A stretch of 64,000 bases of DNA. Source: Psychrobacter faecalis (lineage in GTDB: Bacteria; Pseudomonadota; Gammaproteobacteria; Pseudomonadales; Moraxellaceae). A program made the position numbers and the translations under genes. The notes under the pieces are model-generated. The model did not search any database. It saw only the letters and a program-made list of their open reading frames with translations, and was not told the DNA's origin. The stretch spans positions 1 through 64,000 of the forward strand of contig NZ_JABAST010000006.1 of the NCBI RefSeq assembly GCF_016107575.1. Reading direction: 5' to 3'. Every line of letters starts with the position of its first letter. Within the stretch, counting starts at the first letter, position 1. This document shows, piece by piece, positions 7,977 to 17,485 of the stretch.

Positions 7977-8963
7977 TTATTTTTTCTTCTTTTTCTCAGC
8001 ACGTTTTTTCTCAATCAGGGTTTGAGCGGTAGTATTTTCTTCCCACCAATCGCCCATATCTTGCCAGTAGAGATAAGCCTGCTCTTTACCACCAATTTCG
8101 ATACCATAACTATTGATACCCATACCGCGTGGTCTAGGATGACGCTTTTTAAGAATTTCATGCGCCACTTCAGGCAAGTTATCTTTTGCGATATCCCACT
8201 CTTTTTCAGCCTTATCTAATTTATCTTGATAACAGTAAGCCAGCACCTTACCGAAAGCGATATTTGCAAGCATATCCTCTGGATAGTTGTCGCAAATTCG
8301 AATTATTTTCTGATACTCTTCGGTAAACATGTACCATTCTATCAGCGCTTCACGCATACCTAGGTTGTCATTAGGGCAAACTTGTAGCAGCCTTTCTCCC
8401 TGCTCGCAGGCTTCATCAAAGCTCATATTGTCAGCATAGACATTTGCCAGCTGAAACAGCGCTCGCAAAAAGGGACGGTTCTCCATGATGCCCCATGGCA
8501 GCTTACTTTTTTGCCAATTAAAGTTTTTGGGGAAATACTCTAAGTATAGGCGCATACATTCGCGGCTACTCAATAGTGCTAAAAAGCTGTCATCATGCTG
8601 CTCACACAAAAATGCTAAGTTAAAGTAAGCATCAGGGTCATTCATATTCTCTAATACTAAAAACTGAGCAATATCACGAGCCACTTCATAACCTTCTTTT
8701 TCCAGCGTCATCTGTATCACTTGGAATGAGGTTGGCGGCTGCTCATCAAAGTCTTGCACAATTTCATGCTGAAATTTGGTCATGACTTCATTCATAATAT
8801 CGTTGATATCACGACCTCTTTTTACCTCGGCATCTACAAAGGCTTTTATTTTAAGATTAAGCGCTCTACCAGCGCCAAGCGCATTTGATCTATTGTCAGC
8901 CGACTTATCGCTAACGTCATCTTCAAACATCCACTCGTTTTGTCCCACATGAACCAGTTTCAT
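7977..8963 (-). CDS. ST7-like tetratricopeptide-type protein of unknown function
   Basis: This is a 328-residue soluble, acidic and helical protein. The middle contains PWGIMENRPFLRALFQLA (about 163-180) and then helix pairs with CEQGERLLQVCPNDNLGMREAL. These are reminiscent of tetratricopeptide helices and of the ENRPFLRA motif found in ST7-like proteins. No enzyme motif is evident, and the C-terminus is a run of lysines (AEKKKKK). It is followed downstream by a bidirectional terminator, and guaA starts its own unit upstream on the same strand with the stop 48 bases away. Function unknown; a protein-interaction role is an inference from the repeats. Confidence 0.65.
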   Translation of the reverse strand: MKLVHVGQNEWMFEDDVSDKSADNRSNALGAGRALNLKIKAFVDAEVKRGRDINDIMNEVMTKFQHEIVQDFDEQPPTSFQVIQMTLEKEGYEVARDIAQFLVLENMNDPDAYFNLAFLCEQHDDSFLALLSSRECMRLYLEYFPKNFNWQKSKLPWGIMENRPFLRALFQLANVYADNMSFDEACEQGERLLQVCPNDNLGMREALIEWYMFTEEYQKIIRICDNYPEDMLANIAFGKVLAYCYQDKLDKAEKEWDIAKDNLPEVAHEILKKRHPRPRGMGINSYGIEIGGKEQAYLYWQDMGDWWEENTTAQTLIEKKRAEKKKKK

Positions 8964-9011
8964 AGTCCATCACTCCTTTGCGTTGATATTACAATCATAG
9001 CATATGAATAA

Positions 9012-10622
9012 TTATTCCCACTCAATCGTCGCAGGCGGCTTACTCGACACATCATAAGTCACGCGTGAGACATCAGCGATTTCATTCATGATGCGATTCG
9101 ATACTGTCTCAATCAAATCATACGGCAGATGGGCAAAGCGCGCGGTCATAAAGTCCACGGTCTCAACCGCACGTAGCGCAATCACCCACGCATAGCGGCG
9201 ACCATCACCGACCACGCCAACAGACTTGATCGGTTGGAATACTGCAAAGGCCTGCGCGGTTTTGTCATACCAGCCCGAACGCTCCAGCTCCTGCATAAAG
9301 ATCGCATCGGCAAGGCGCAGGATATCAGCATATTCTTTTTTCACTTCGCCAAGGATTCGCACGCCTAGACCTGGGCCTGGGAACGGATGACGGTAAATCA
9401 TCTTCTCTGGTAGGCCAAGCGTGATACCAAGTTTACGCACTTCATCTTTAAATAGATCGCGTAATGGCTCAACGAGTTCAAACGCCAAGTCATCAGGTAG
9501 ACCACCAACGTTATGGTGGCTCTTAATCACGTGCGCCTTACCTTGGTGCGATTTGGCGGACTCAATCACGTCAGGGTAAATCGTCCCTTGTGCTAGGAAC
9601 TCAATGGTTTTGCCATCGCTTTGTGCGCTGATTTCGCGGGCACTATTGGCAAACACATCAATAAAGGTTTTACCGATGATTTTACGTTTGGCTTCGGGAT
9701 CAGACTCGCCTGCTAAGGCGTTTAAGAATAAATCTTCGGCATCGACACGGATGACTTTGACACCCATGTTTTCAGCGAACACTTGCATCACCTGATCGCC
9801 TTCGTGCAAACGCAAGAGACCATTATCAACGAACACACAGGTCAGCTGATCGCCAATGGCTTTATGCAATAGCGCGGCAACCACTGAGCTATCGACACCG
9901 CCGGATAAACCGAGCAATACTTGTTTGTCACCGATTTGCTCTTTGAGCTGTGCCACGCGCATATCGATAATATTATCAGGCGTCCAATCGCCGGCGCAGT
10001 CGCAAATCTGATGGACAAAACGACCCAATAACGCTTGACCTTGTAAAGTATGCGTCACTTCAGGGTGGAACTGTAGACCATAGTACTGCTTGTCGTCATT
10101 GGCCATAATGGCAATCGGACAGCTCGGCGTACTGGCGATAATATCAAAGCCTTGCGGCGCTTCGATCACTTTATCACCATGACTCATCCAAACGTTTAGC
10201 GTGGTCGCGTTGTCTTCACTGACGTGGTCTTCGATACCTTCGGTTAATTTTGAATGACGATCGACATTGATGGTCGCGGCACCAAATTCATGGATATCGC
10301 TGGCATGAACTTTACCGCCGAAACGATCCGCCATTGCCTGCATACCGTAGCAAATGCCCAATACTGGCACACCAAGCTCAAACACAGCGTCATTGATACG
10401 CGGACTGTTTTCAGCATGCACGCTCTCAGGGCCGCCCGATAGGATGACACCCTTTGCGCCAAAGTCCGTGATGCGCTGGGTGTCGATATCATAAGGGAAC
10501 ATCTCACAAAAAACGCCAGAGTCGCGTACACGGCGAGCAATCAGTTGGCTATATTGCGAGCCAAAATCAAGAATAAGAATACGATCTTCTTTGATAGTAG
10601 GGATAGCAGCGGCAGTGGTCAT
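9012..10622 (-). CDS. guaA: GMP synthase (glutamine-hydrolysing)
   Basis: Converts XMP, glutamine and ATP to GMP, the last step of guanine nucleotide synthesis. The 536 residues hold a class I glutamine amidotransferase domain ([17 protein letters not shown] at 16-32, [10 protein letters not shown] with the nucleophile cysteine near 95, FHPEVTHT near 190). Next is the ATP pyrophosphatase domain with the SGGVDSS P-loop near 244. The last is the dimerisation domain ending in the family tail [17 protein letters not shown]. Length is slightly above the usual 525 because of a longer N-terminus. The gene appears monocistronic; guaB is not in the window. Confidence 0.97.
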   Translation of the reverse strand: MTTAAAIPTIKEDRILILDFGSQYSQLIARRVRDSGVFCEMFPYDIDTQRITDFGAKGVILSGGPESVHAENSPRINDAVFELGVPVLGICYGMQAMADRFGGKVHASDIHEFGAATINVDRHSKLTEGIEDHVSEDNATTLNVWMSHGDKVIEAPQGFDIIASTPSCPIAIMANDDKQYYGLQFHPEVTHTLQGQALLGRFVHQICDCAGDWTPDNIIDMRVAQLKEQIGDKQVLLGLSGGVDSSVVAALLHKAIGDQLTCVFVDNGLLRLHEGDQVMQVFAENMGVKVIRVDAEDLFLNALAGESDPEAKRKIIGKTFIDVFANSAREISAQSDGKTIEFLAQGTIYPDVIESAKSHQGKAHVIKSHHNVGGLPDDLAFELVEPLRDLFKDEVRKLGITLGLPEKMIYRHPFPGPGLGVRILGEVKKEYADILRLADAIFMQELERSGWYDKTAQAFAVFQPIKSVGVVGDGRRYAWVIALRAVETVDFMTARFAHLPYDLIETVSNRIMNEIADVSRVTYDVSSKPPATIEWE

Positions 10623-11025
10623 AAATCGATGTCCATCAAGAAAAAATTAGTGCCCTATTTTAACAAGTTTGCGCCTATTAATGGCTATTAGATGGTGAAT
10701 TATTGACGATTTTTGCGAGATATTACGCCTTGATAAGAATAATACGCCAACGCGAACCCCAATAATGCCGCTACTAAATAAAAGTCATAAATTTTTATTA
10801 TACAAAAGACGAGTCTATATGAAATATTTGTTTATATTGTGCTATGCTCAAACGATAAATATGTTTGCTTTAGGATTGGTGATTGGCATAAGCGCTTAAT
10901 ATCGTATGATTTTTACGATAACCCTGAGCCTAATCATTCATCTATGCTGAGTAGAAAAACTGAATCAGCTTCAACCGAATCCTTTAGTATAAAAACTGTG
11001 ATAACGAATCGACAGGTATGTCCCT
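10623..11025. other. intergenic region between guaA and the AGPS-like gene
   Basis: This 403-base divergent gap must hold the promoters of guaA (leftward) and of the flavoprotein operon (rightward). I see no hairpin, riboswitch or convincing gene in it. A 71-codon open frame at 10839-11054 overlaps the next gene in another frame and has no family features. Confidence 0.5.
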
Positions 11026-12768
11026 ATGAGCATAATCAAATCTCTTATTCGTAAAACCACCAACTTTCCTGCTACCAAAAACACTGATAATAATTTAGAA
11101 CCTATCCAAAAAAATAATACGGCTACTAATTCGACTGCCAATACGCCTATTGAGCAGACGCGCTGGAACGGTTGGGGCAATGTCAGTATCAATAAAACTG
11201 TCTCGCCGCATGGTGCAAAATTAATAAAATCACATATCGGTAAAACCAAAAAACTGTCCTCTGTGAGCTTACAACAGGTACTCAACACCGTACCAAAATC
11301 ACGCCTGCCTGCTGCGCTCACCGACCTTAATATCGTCTCAACTGATAAAGAAGTGAGGCTCAGACACGCGCGCGGGCAAAGTTTTCCTGATTGGATAGCG
11401 ATGCATGGCGGCGACTTTGAAGTATTTCCTGATGGCGTCGCTTTCCCAGAGTCGACCGCTGATGTCGAAAGCTTATTAACACTAGCCAGCGAGCATGACT
11501 TAATTGCCATTCCCTTTGGTGGCGGCACCTCCGTGGCCGGTCATATCAACCCACAAAAGGGCTCACGTCCAGTCCTTACCATCGCCATGAGTAAGATGGA
11601 TCAGCTGCTTGACTTAGATACTGAGAGCCAAATTGCAACCTTTGGCGCGGGTACACAAGGACCAGCTGTCGAAGCGCAATTGGACGCGCACGGTTACCGT
11701 TTAGGCCATTATCCGCAGTCTTGGGAGCTATCCACCCTTGGCGGCTGGATTGCCGCGCGCTCTAGTGGTCAGCAGTCATTGGGCTACGGACGTATCGAAC
11801 AGCTATTTGCGGGCGGTACACTCGTTACCCCGCAAGGTGTGCTTAATATCGCTGATATTCCAGCGTCATCAGCAGGACCTGATTTGCGTGAGATGATGAT
11901 GGGCACTGAGGGTCGTGCTGGTATTTTTACGACAGTCAAAATGCGTGTACAACCGCAGCCTGAGGAAGAACTGTTTAAAGTGGCTTTCCTGCCTAATTGG
12001 GAAGCAGGTAAAGAAGTGCTTAGACAAGCGGTGCAAAAAAATGTTCGCTTATCTATGTTACGTCTCAGTAATGCCGTCGAAACTGATGCGCATCTGCATT
12101 TAGGCACGTCACCGAGCCAATTTTTAGCCATTAGCACCTATCTAAAAGCGCGCGGACTAAGCTCAGATAAGGTTATGCTCACTTACGGCGTATCAGGCGA
12201 TAAAGCGCAGAATAAATTGGCGCTGACACAGTTTAATAAGCTGTTAAAGCAGCACGGTAGTGTCACGGGTAAAATCACTGATATCATGGGCAGTGTTTGG
12301 GCGCATGGGCGCTTTAAATTCCCTTATTTGCGTGGCACTTTATGGGACAAAGGCATCATGGTCGATACCTTTGAAACTGCTACTAATTGGAATAGTATCG
12401 ACGAGCAGATGCAGCAGATGCAAGAAGCGGTGAGAACCTCTTTAACAGAGGAAAGCGAGGAGGTCATGGCCTTTACCCATATCTCACACGTCTATAAGCA
12501 AGGTGCGAGCCTTTATACCACCTACTTTTTCCGCGCGGCAAAAGACCATGCGACTACCTTACAGCGCTGGCAAAAAATTAAACATGCTGCCAGTGTTAGC
12601 CTTGCTCATGGTAAAGCGACCATCTCGCATCAACACGGCGTTGGCCGTGATCATGCGCCGTATCTTGCCGTCGAAAAAGGAAAGCTTGGCATGCAAGTAA
12701 CCCATGATATGCTCAAAAGCCTAGACCCTGAACAGCGTATGAACCCAGGTGTATTGCTTGAGAAGTAA
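11026..12768 (+). CDS. alkylglycerone-phosphate-synthase-like FAD-binding oxidoreductase
   Basis: The 580-residue flavoprotein belongs to the VAO/PCMH-type FAD family. It carries RWNGWG near residue 46, the FAD loop PFGGGTSVAGH (163-173) and GHYPQSWELSTLGGWIAARSS near 227-247. The C-terminal part has HISHVYKQGASLYTTYFF and the histidine-rich ISHQHGVGRDHAPYL (about 533-547). That combination matches alkyldihydroxyacetonephosphate synthase (AGPS) rather than glycolate oxidase or D-lactate dehydrogenase. AGPS swaps an acyl for an alkyl chain on acyl-DHAP to start ether-lipid synthesis; the reaction here is unproven. The gene is 24 bases before a GlpD-like dehydrogenase, and an FGGY kinase follows. 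Confidence 0.8.
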   Translation: MSIIKSLIRKTTNFPATKNTDNNLEPIQKNNTATNSTANTPIEQTRWNGWGNVSINKTVSPHGAKLIKSHIGKTKKLSSVSLQQVLNTVPKSRLPAALTDLNIVSTDKEVRLRHARGQSFPDWIAMHGGDFEVFPDGVAFPESTADVESLLTLASEHDLIAIPFGGGTSVAGHINPQKGSRPVLTIAMSKMDQLLDLDTESQIATFGAGTQGPAVEAQLDAHGYRLGHYPQSWELSTLGGWIAARSSGQQSLGYGRIEQLFAGGTLVTPQGVLNIADIPASSAGPDLREMMMGTEGRAGIFTTVKMRVQPQPEEELFKVAFLPNWEAGKEVLRQAVQKNVRLSMLRLSNAVETDAHLHLGTSPSQFLAISTYLKARGLSSDKVMLTYGVSGDKAQNKLALTQFNKLLKQHGSVTGKITDIMGSVWAHGRFKFPYLRGTLWDKGIMVDTFETATNWNSIDEQMQQMQEAVRTSLTEESEEVMAFTHISHVYKQGASLYTTYFFRAAKDHATTLQRWQKIKHAASVSLAHGKATISHQHGVGRDHAPYLAVEKGKLGMQVTHDMLKSLDPEQRMNPGVLLEK

Positions 12769-12792
12769 TAAACAAATTAAGAAGAGTGAGAT

Positions 12793-14475
12793 ATGACTCA
12801 AACCAAGCAACGCCAACAAGCATTAGCGCCTTTATCTTGTGGCTCGTCTCAAGTAAAACCTTGGGACATGCTTATCATCGGTGGCGGCATTACTGGCGCT
12901 GGGATTGCGCGCGAAGCGGCACGGCGCGGCTTAGCAGTATTGTTAATCGAACAAAAAGACTTTGCTTGGGGCACCTCCAGCCGTTCAAGCAAGATGGTAC
13001 ATGGCGGATTGCGCTACATTGCCTCGGGTGATTATAAAACCACCTTGCTGAGCGTGCGCGAGCGTGAGCGTATGCTCAGTGAAGCAAGCGGCCTTGTGAA
13101 TGAAATGCACTACATCATGCCGCATTATAAAGGCAAGTTTCCGCCGCCATGGATATTTAAAATTTTATTACGCGTTTACGATGGACTGGCGGGCAAGCGC
13201 TACTCTAAGTACTTTAAAAAAGATGCCTTTCTTAGCCTGAACCCAAATATCAAACAAGACAAATTTTTGGGTGCCAGTCAATTTAGCGATGCGGTGACCG
13301 ATGACTCGCGGCTGGTGATGCGCGTCCTTGCTGAGGCGATTCACGACGGCGCGCAGGCGATTAATTACCTAAAAGCCGAAACGTTGATTACCAATGAACA
13401 AGGCTTGGTAGTAGGCGCAACACTAAAAGACACTTCTTCTGAGGACAATGCTCAAAATAATGTTCAAAGCAATGCTGAAAGTTACAATGTTTACGCCAAA
13501 GTGGTGGTCAGCGCGACTGGTGCTTGGGCGGATACTTTACGGATGCAAGCCAGTAAGCAAACCGAACAAAGCTTCCATAAGCAAATCCGTCCGTCACGCG
13601 GCAGTCATTTGGTCGTGAGCAAAGAGCGTTTGCCGATCGAGCAAGCCTATACCTTTTTGCATCCTGTCGATAAAAGAGCGGTATTTGTCTTTCCGTGGGA
13701 AAATCGTACGGTACTTGGCACCACTGATTTGGATCATCCACCTTTGGACGATAGCGAGGTCGGCATCACGAATGAAGAGGTCGATTATCTATTAACGGCG
13801 ACTAACGAACTGTTTAATGATGTCAAGCTTAACCGAAAAGATGTCATCAGTACGTGGGCAGGTGTGCGTCCGCTGATATCAGAAGGCGGCGATGGCAAAC
13901 GCGTCAGCCCCAGTAAAGAAAAGCGCGACCACAGCGTGTGGCTCGACAATAACCTCGTCACCGTTAGCGGCGGCAAGCTAACAACCTTTCGCCTTATTGC
14001 TTTAGATGTCCTTGAAAAGTGTCAAGAAGTGCTCACCCTTGATAAGTCTGTCATTCAAAAGCAAACCTTAAATGATGATCACGTTTTTAGCAATACCGCG
14101 CCAACCAATCCTAAATTTTTTACTTTACCAAAAGCTCTACAACAACGCTTACAAGGGTTTTACGGTCGCCAGCTTGATACTTTACTTGAGCTTGCGCATG
14201 AAGATGATTTGGCTTATGTCACCGACAGCAATACCATTTGGGCAGAGATCCGTTTTGCCGCGCGCCATGAGCAAGTCATGCATTTAGATGATTTATTACT
14301 GCGGCGTACGCGCTTGGGTTTAATCCTACCGAATGGGGCAATGACGCCGTTAATTAGCGCTAGACTGAAGCAGATATGTCAGCAAGAGCTCGGCTGGAAT
14401 GAGCAAAAATGGCAGCAAGAAGCCCAGCGCTATCAAAATTTATGGCAACGCTATTATCATTTGCCTGCGGCTTAG
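12793..14475 (+). CDS. glycerol-3-phosphate dehydrogenase/oxidase (GlpD-like)
   Basis: A 560-residue FAD-dependent dehydrogenase. The N-terminal Rossmann motif is LIIGGGITGAGIAREAARRG (about 29-48). It is followed by the FAD-glycine-3-phosphate dehydrogenase signatures SSRSSKMVHGGLRYI (67-81) and the RPSRGSHLVVS substrate region near 267. A C-terminal domain with the AEIRFAARHEQVMHLDDLLLRR motif matches the family's DAO_C domain. It would oxidise sn-glycerol-3-phosphate to DHAP at the membrane, passing electrons to quinone. It sits between the AGPS-like and FGGY-kinase genes, so DHAP supply to that module is a reasonable inference. I avoid the symbol glpD because a separate housekeeping copy may exist elsewhere. 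Confidence 0.88.
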   Translation: MTQTKQRQQALAPLSCGSSQVKPWDMLIIGGGITGAGIAREAARRGLAVLLIEQKDFAWGTSSRSSKMVHGGLRYIASGDYKTTLLSVRERERMLSEASGLVNEMHYIMPHYKGKFPPPWIFKILLRVYDGLAGKRYSKYFKKDAFLSLNPNIKQDKFLGASQFSDAVTDDSRLVMRVLAEAIHDGAQAINYLKAETLITNEQGLVVGATLKDTSSEDNAQNNVQSNAESYNVYAKVVVSATGAWADTLRMQASKQTEQSFHKQIRPSRGSHLVVSKERLPIEQAYTFLHPVDKRAVFVFPWENRTVLGTTDLDHPPLDDSEVGITNEEVDYLLTATNELFNDVKLNRKDVISTWAGVRPLISEGGDGKRVSPSKEKRDHSVWLDNNLVTVSGGKLTTFRLIALDVLEKCQEVLTLDKSVIQKQTLNDDHVFSNTAPTNPKFFTLPKALQQRLQGFYGRQLDTLLELAHEDDLAYVTDSNTIWAEIRFAARHEQVMHLDDLLLRRTRLGLILPNGAMTPLISARLKQICQQELGWNEQKWQQEAQRYQNLWQRYYHLPAA

Positions 14476-14500
14476 CGCTTTTCTATTATATTAATAGCCA

Positions 14501-14576
14501 TTGCTACTGGTATAACTTTTTCTTGCTCGCTGTGCCTGCGTAGACAGAGGCTGCGGAAAATTTACATCAGTAGCAA
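14501..14576. repeat. palindromic interspersed repeat, copy 1
   Basis: The element is bounded by a perfect 9-base inverted repeat, TTGCTACTG (14501-14509) and CAGTAGCAA (14568-14576). Inside, positions 14523-14554 carry a core of about 32 bases that recurs at 33103-33134 with only a few changes. The core contains GCCT/AGGC arms around GCGTAGACAG. It lies between the GlpD-like and kinase genes. Confidence 0.7.
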
Positions 14577-14640
14577 GCGATAATCATAGTGTGTTTTTAT
14601 TTTGCGCTACCTATCTATTTTTACATAGTTAAGGACGACT

Positions 14641-16209
14641 ATGACCACTACTTTTGATGCACCTATTTACTTCTTAGCCATCGATAATGGCACCCAAAGC
14701 GTCAGAGCACTTATCTTTGATCAATTTGGCACTGAGATTGTTAAAGCGCGCGTTCCTATCGAGCCTTATTTCTCTACTGAGCCCAATTTTGCTGAGCAGC
14801 ACGCTGACTATTATTGGCAAAAGCTAAGCGAATCTTGTCAGCAATTGTGGCAAAGCTGCGATATTAAACCTGAGCAAATCGCGGGCGTTAGTCTCGCCAC
14901 CCAGCGCTATACCATGATATGTCTGGATAAAGATATGCAGCCACTGCGCCCAACTATTGTATGGATGGATTTACGCCGCGGCGAAACCAACGATATTGGT
15001 TTTTTAAGCCCACTAACCAAAATTATTGGCATGGGCGAATTGGTACAAGAGGCACAGCAAAAAGCCCGCTGTAATTGGCTTGCATACCATGAGCCAGAGA
15101 TGTGGGCAAAGACCGCCCATTACGTCAATCTATCTGCGTATCTTACTTATCAGCTGACAGGCGAATTAGCCGATTCCAACGGCCATGCCCTAGGCTATCT
15201 GCCTTACGATTATAAAGCGCAAACATGGCTGAAACCTAAAGATCTTAAATGGCGCTTCTTTAGCTGTCGACCTGAGCAAATGCCTAAGATTGTTCCGCCA
15301 GGTCAGCCACTTGGTCATATTAGCGCCAAAGCGGCTAAAGCCACAGGGATTTTAGAAGGTACGCCGATGATTGCTGCCGCTAGCGATAAAGCGTGCGAAG
15401 CGTTGGGGTCGGCAGGTCTCGCTGCTGACACTGCCTGCTTAAGCTTTGGCACTACTGCGACTATCAATACCACCTCGAGCAATTACGTCGAAATCCTTAA
15501 GCATATGCCCGCCTACACCGCAGCCGCGCCAAACTACTACAATCATGAGTACATGATTTATCGCGGCTTTTGGATGGTCAGCTGGTTTAAAGAGCAATTT
15601 GCTCACTATGAAGAACAACTTGCGAAAACCCAAGGCATCGATACCGAAAAACTCCTCGATCAAGCAGTTAAAGATATTCCAGCCGGTTGTATGGGGCTGA
15701 TGATGCAGCCGTATTGGTCACCTGGCGTCCGTCATCCGGGACTTGAGGGCAAAGGCGCGCTCATTGGTTTTGGTGATGTGCATACGCGGGCGCACGTTTA
15801 TCGCGCTATCTTAGAGGGGCTGGCTTACGAGCTGAAACTGGGCTTTGATACCATTGAAAAACGTACGAGTAAAACTATCAAAAACCTCCGGGTCTCGGGT
15901 GGCGGCTCGCAGAGTGACTCAGCGATGCAGCTTACTGCCGATATATTTGGCATGCCCGCTTATCGACCGCATACTTATGAAGCGTCAGGCTTAGGCGCTG
16001 CCATCAACTGCGCAGTTGGACTCGGCGTCTACCCTGACCATGCAGCCGCAACTGAGGCAATGACTCATTTGGGCGATGAGTTCATCCCTATTGAGGCCAA
16101 TGTCCAACTCTACAAACGCCTTTATAATGAAGTTTATCTAAAAATGTATGAGCGCTTAAAACCGTTATATCAAAGTATCCAAGACATCACAGGATATCCC
16201 GCCAAATAA
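14641..16209 (+). CDS. FGGY-family carbohydrate kinase
   Basis: The 522-residue protein has both FGGY ATPase lobes. The phosphate-1 loop AIDNGTQSVRALIFD is at 14-28, with GVSLATQRYTM near 83 and IVWMDLRRGE near 106. The C-terminal signature region LRVSGGGSQSDSAMQLTADIFG lies near 420, followed by the adenosine-region ASGLGAAINCAVGLG. It uses ATP to phosphorylate a sugar or polyol. The substrate is not evident, but its place behind an AGPS-like and a GlpD-like enzyme favours glycerol or a related three-carbon compound. AAGGACG precedes the start. A palindromic repeat sits in the 165-base gap before it, so it may be read partly from its own promoter. Confidence 0.82.
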   Translation: MTTTFDAPIYFLAIDNGTQSVRALIFDQFGTEIVKARVPIEPYFSTEPNFAEQHADYYWQKLSESCQQLWQSCDIKPEQIAGVSLATQRYTMICLDKDMQPLRPTIVWMDLRRGETNDIGFLSPLTKIIGMGELVQEAQQKARCNWLAYHEPEMWAKTAHYVNLSAYLTYQLTGELADSNGHALGYLPYDYKAQTWLKPKDLKWRFFSCRPEQMPKIVPPGQPLGHISAKAAKATGILEGTPMIAAASDKACEALGSAGLAADTACLSFGTTATINTTSSNYVEILKHMPAYTAAAPNYYNHEYMIYRGFWMVSWFKEQFAHYEEQLAKTQGIDTEKLLDQAVKDIPAGCMGLMMQPYWSPGVRHPGLEGKGALIGFGDVHTRAHVYRAILEGLAYELKLGFDTIEKRTSKTIKNLRVSGGGSQSDSAMQLTADIFGMPAYRPHTYEASGLGAAINCAVGLGVYPDHAAATEAMTHLGDEFIPIEANVQLYKRLYNEVYLKMYERLKPLYQSIQDITGYPAK

Positions 16210-16288
16210 TATAAAATGTCTGCGTCAGGCTAGTCTTAATACAAATAAGGCATTTTGACTTTCGTAACTGGTTAACCGTCATTATTGT

Positions 16289-17455
16289 TTAAGGAGTGCT
16301 ATTTAAAGCGCTATGAACACGATTTAATCCCTCTATCAATAGCGATTTAGGACAAGCAACATTCAGGCGCATTTTCAGATGCCCCTCCGCGCCATATTTA
16401 ATCCCTGCATTAAGCTCAACTTTCGCCTCTCGCAGCTTGTCATAAAGCGCCTGATCATCATCACCGTAAGCCGAACAATCTAGCCAAATCAAGTACGAGG
16501 CTTCTGGGCGCATAATCTTAATGTCAGGCAGATACTGCTCTAAAAAGCCAATGGTTAAGTCAATATTGGCTTCGATATAATGAAGCGCCTGCTCCAGCCA
16601 TTCTCCGCCATTTTCATAAGCGCTACGCATTACTTCATAAGCAAATAAATTGAGCTCATATTCATCATTTAACTGCTGCTGCTGACTTATTTTTTTGATT
16701 AATGAATTATCTTTAGTAAATATCATCGAGCCTTTAATACCCGCTATATTAAAGGTCTTGGTCATTGAGGTTAGACTAACGACGTTATGCGCGTAACCTG
16801 CTGCTTCTGCCAATTTTAAAAAAGGCGTAAAGGTATAACCACTCAAGGTTAAATCTTGATGAATCTCATCACTGACAATCGCCACATCATATTTTTTGCA
16901 AAGTGCCAGTAACGCTTCAAGCTCATCGGTCGTCCACACGCGTCCGCCAGGATTGTGCGGATTGCACAACAAATATAACTTTACCTTATGCTCGATAATT
17001 TTGGCTTCGATATCGACTAAATTCAGATGATACTTACCATCGACCTCCTTCAATAGCGATGTCACAAGTGTGCGACCGTTTTGCTCAACCTTGGTCATAA
17101 AAGGCGTATAAATAGGGTCATTAACCAGTACCGCATCGCCTGCTCCGGTAAAGACGTTCATCATCAGTGCGAGGCTTGGCACAACGCCCGGCGAAAACAA
17201 GATATTCTGCTTATCGAGTAGCAAGCCATAACGACTGCTATGCCACTGAATAATCGAATCATACAAAGCCGCAGTGGGTCTGGTATAGCCCAATATGCCA
17301 TGCTGCGCGACTTGCTCAATCGCCTTTAAGATAGGCTGGGCAGTCTTAAAGTCCATATCCGCAACCCATAACGGAATCGTGTCATCGCTATAATGCCATT
17401 TAACTGAACCGGTATTACGTCTATCAATTATTTCATCGAAGTTGTATTGCACCAC
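16289..17455 (-). CDS. MalY/PatB-type pyridoxal-phosphate C-S lyase or aminotransferase
   Basis: A fold-type I PLP enzyme of 388 residues. It starts with the PatB-type NFDEIIDRRNTGSVKWHY and has LWVADMDF near 30. LLCNPHNPGGRVW is near 160, and the PLP lysine lies in SLTSMTKTFNIAGIK near 229-243. MalY/PatB proteins cleave cystathionine or similar C-S bonds, giving homocysteine or a thiol, pyruvate and ammonia (family knowledge). The stop is near 16289 and the gene is 30 bases downstream of the crotonase at 17486-18292 on the same strand, so the two form a likely operon. The link between the two is unclear. Confidence 0.85.
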   Translation of the reverse strand: MVQYNFDEIIDRRNTGSVKWHYSDDTIPLWVADMDFKTAQPILKAIEQVAQHGILGYTRPTAALYDSIIQWHSSRYGLLLDKQNILFSPGVVPSLALMMNVFTGAGDAVLVNDPIYTPFMTKVEQNGRTLVTSLLKEVDGKYHLNLVDIEAKIIEHKVKLYLLCNPHNPGGRVWTTDELEALLALCKKYDVAIVSDEIHQDLTLSGYTFTPFLKLAEAAGYAHNVVSLTSMTKTFNIAGIKGSMIFTKDNSLIKKISQQQQLNDEYELNLFAYEVMRSAYENGGEWLEQALHYIEANIDLTIGFLEQYLPDIKIMRPEASYLIWLDCSAYGDDDQALYDKLREAKVELNAGIKYGAEGHLKMRLNVACPKSLLIEGLNRVHSALNSTP

Positions 17456-17485
17456 TATTCTCCTAAGGGGAAAATCTTTGAATAA

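Noticed and set aside
10839..11054. 71-codon open frame upstream of the AGPS-like gene
   Set aside because: It overlaps the next gene's start in a different frame, and has no domain and no ribosome site.
10971..11528. 185-codon open frame on the minus strand
   Set aside because: It is antisense to the first third of the AGPS-like gene. Its serine-rich composition is typical of a shadow frame and no ribosome site was noticed.
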